DNA of 6,086 nucleotides from an uncultured beta proteobacterium (GTDB lineage Bacteria; Pseudomonadota; Gammaproteobacteria; Burkholderiales; Burkholderiaceae_C): the NCBI GenBank assembly GCA_903840825.1, contig CAIMHL010000675.1:1-6086 (forward strand), read 5' to 3'. The position numbers and the translations under genes were made by a program. Each line of letters begins with the position of its first letter. Position 1 is the first letter of the stretch. The notes below the pieces were generated by a model. It did no database searches, was not told where the DNA came from, and saw only the letters and a list, made by a program, of their open reading frames with translations. Shown here in pieces: positions 5,573 through 6,086 of the stretch.

Positions 5573-6086
5573 CCGGCGGCGCTGACGTCTTTGTCAGCGT
5601 TACCCCAACGTTTGCGCAGCCACTGCGCCAGATCATCCATGTAGCAATACACCACAGGCACCACCACCAAGGTCAGCAAGGAGGAGGTGATCACACCGCC
5701 GATGACCGCTTGCCCCATGGGCGCGCGCATCTCTGAGCCTTCAGTGAGGGCAAAAGCAAGGGGCACCATGCCGAAGATCATGGCCAGCGTGGTCATCAAA
5801 ATGGGGCGTAGCCGTACTTTTGCCGCCATCAACAGGGCATCGTGCCGGTTTAATCCCGCCACGGCCTGGCCTTGTGCATTGACCGAGGGTTCGCGGGCGC
5901 GGATGGCAAAGTCCACCAACAAAATGGCATTTTTGGTGACCAGGCCCATCAGCATGACCACGCCAATGATCGAAAACATGGACAGCGTCGAGCCAAATAG
6001 CAACAGCGCCAGTACCACGCCGATCAGCGTCAGCGGCAGCGCGGTCATGAGCGCCAGCGGCTGCAAAAAGCTTTTGAACTGGCTGG
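5569..6086 (-). CDS. RND efflux transporter (AcrB/HAE1-type permease subunit), C-terminal part (5' end outside window)
   Basis: This is the C-terminal end of an inner-membrane proton-driven RND pump, the permease of a tripartite efflux system with a periplasmic adaptor and a TolC-type channel. The frame is open to the window edge and about 171 residues are visible of a family norm near 1,030. The fragment opens with [18 protein letters not shown], a conserved RND stretch. Likely membrane segments, counted from that Ser, are about 11-31, 35-60, 93-113 and 124-149. [14 protein letters not shown] (47-60) carries the Lys that matches the proton-relay Lys940 of AcrB, and [20 protein letters not shown] (91-110) is the typical next block. 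The motif style fits the drug-efflux (HAE1, MdtB/MdtC-like) group better than heavy-metal pumps, but the substrate-binding porter domains are not visible. The stop is 42 bp before the PCMT-family start, and a TolC-family gene lies downstream on the same strand, which suggests functional pairing. Confidence 0.93.
   Translation of the reverse strand, partial: SQFKSFLQPLALMTALPLTLIGVVLALLLFGSTLSMFSIIGVVMLMGLVTKNAILLVDFAIRAREPSVNAQGQAVAGLNRHDALLMAAKVRLRPILMTTLAMIFGMVPLAFALTEGSEMRAPMGQAVIGGVITSSLLTLVVVPVVYCYMDDLAQWLRKRWGNADKDVSAAG
5580..5599 (-). repeat. Inverted repeat (7-bp stem, 6-base loop) in the end of the RND gene
   Basis: The arms CGCTGAC and GTCAGCG pair perfectly around a 6-base loop. 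They lie in the last codons of the RND gene, shortly before its stop. On the coding strand the stem is followed by a GC-rich spacer and then TAAAATTTTAC, not directly by a T run, so it is not a standard intrinsic terminator. It could slow transcription or protect the RND mRNA 3' end, or be a consequence of coding sequence. Confidence 0.3.

Noticed and set aside
5561..5600. Sigma-70 promoter for the PCMT-family gene (minus strand CTGACA and TAAAAT)
   Set aside because: The two hexamers are 20 bases apart, too wide for a normal promoter, and no better pair was found in the gap.

Overview
The window is ordinary-looking chromosomal DNA from a Gram-negative bacterium. It is GC-rich and densely coded. 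The LPS inner-core genes, the Pseudomonas AlgC-like phosphohexomutase and the TolC/PCMT/rhodanese neighbourhood together suggest a betaproteobacterium of the Burkholderiales, most likely Comamonadaceae. That placement rests on gene content and protein style and was not tested by a search.

Layout: two gene blocks face each other. The left block (+ strand, about 1-3149) carries the 3' end of a phosphomannomutase/phosphoglucomutase gene, then waaC (heptosyltransferase I, TTG start overlapping the previous stop by 4 bp), then waaA (Kdo transferase) 10 bp further on. Together they supply an activated-sugar precursor and two inner-core LPS assembly steps, and are probably one operon. The right block (- strand, 6086 down to 3117) carries the 3' end of an RND efflux pump gene, a PCMT-family methyltransferase gene, a small rhodanese-domain gene and a tolC-family outer membrane channel gene, with gaps of 42, 5 and 80 bp. 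This may also be one transcription unit. The blocks meet tail to tail: the last 33 bp of waaA and of the tolC-family gene overlap. No stretch longer than about 80 bp lacks a gene, and I see no RNA gene, CRISPR array, IS element or convincing terminator.

Three observations deserve most attention. (1) waaA contains an in-frame stretch of about 70 bp at roughly 31% GC inside a clearly GC-rich gene. It adds residues at a point where WaaA proteins normally have a short helix-to-strand connection, and it contains a perfect 10-bp palindrome; it looks like a small repeat that became coding. (2) The PCMT-family protein keeps its SAM-binding motifs but has GQVMLAP where true isoaspartyl methyltransferases have GQTISQP, so the usual isoaspartate-repair annotation is doubtful. 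(3) That gene lies between an RND pump gene and a TolC gene, next to a rhodanese gene, which suggests a role linked to the envelope or efflux. I found no clearly new multi-gene system.
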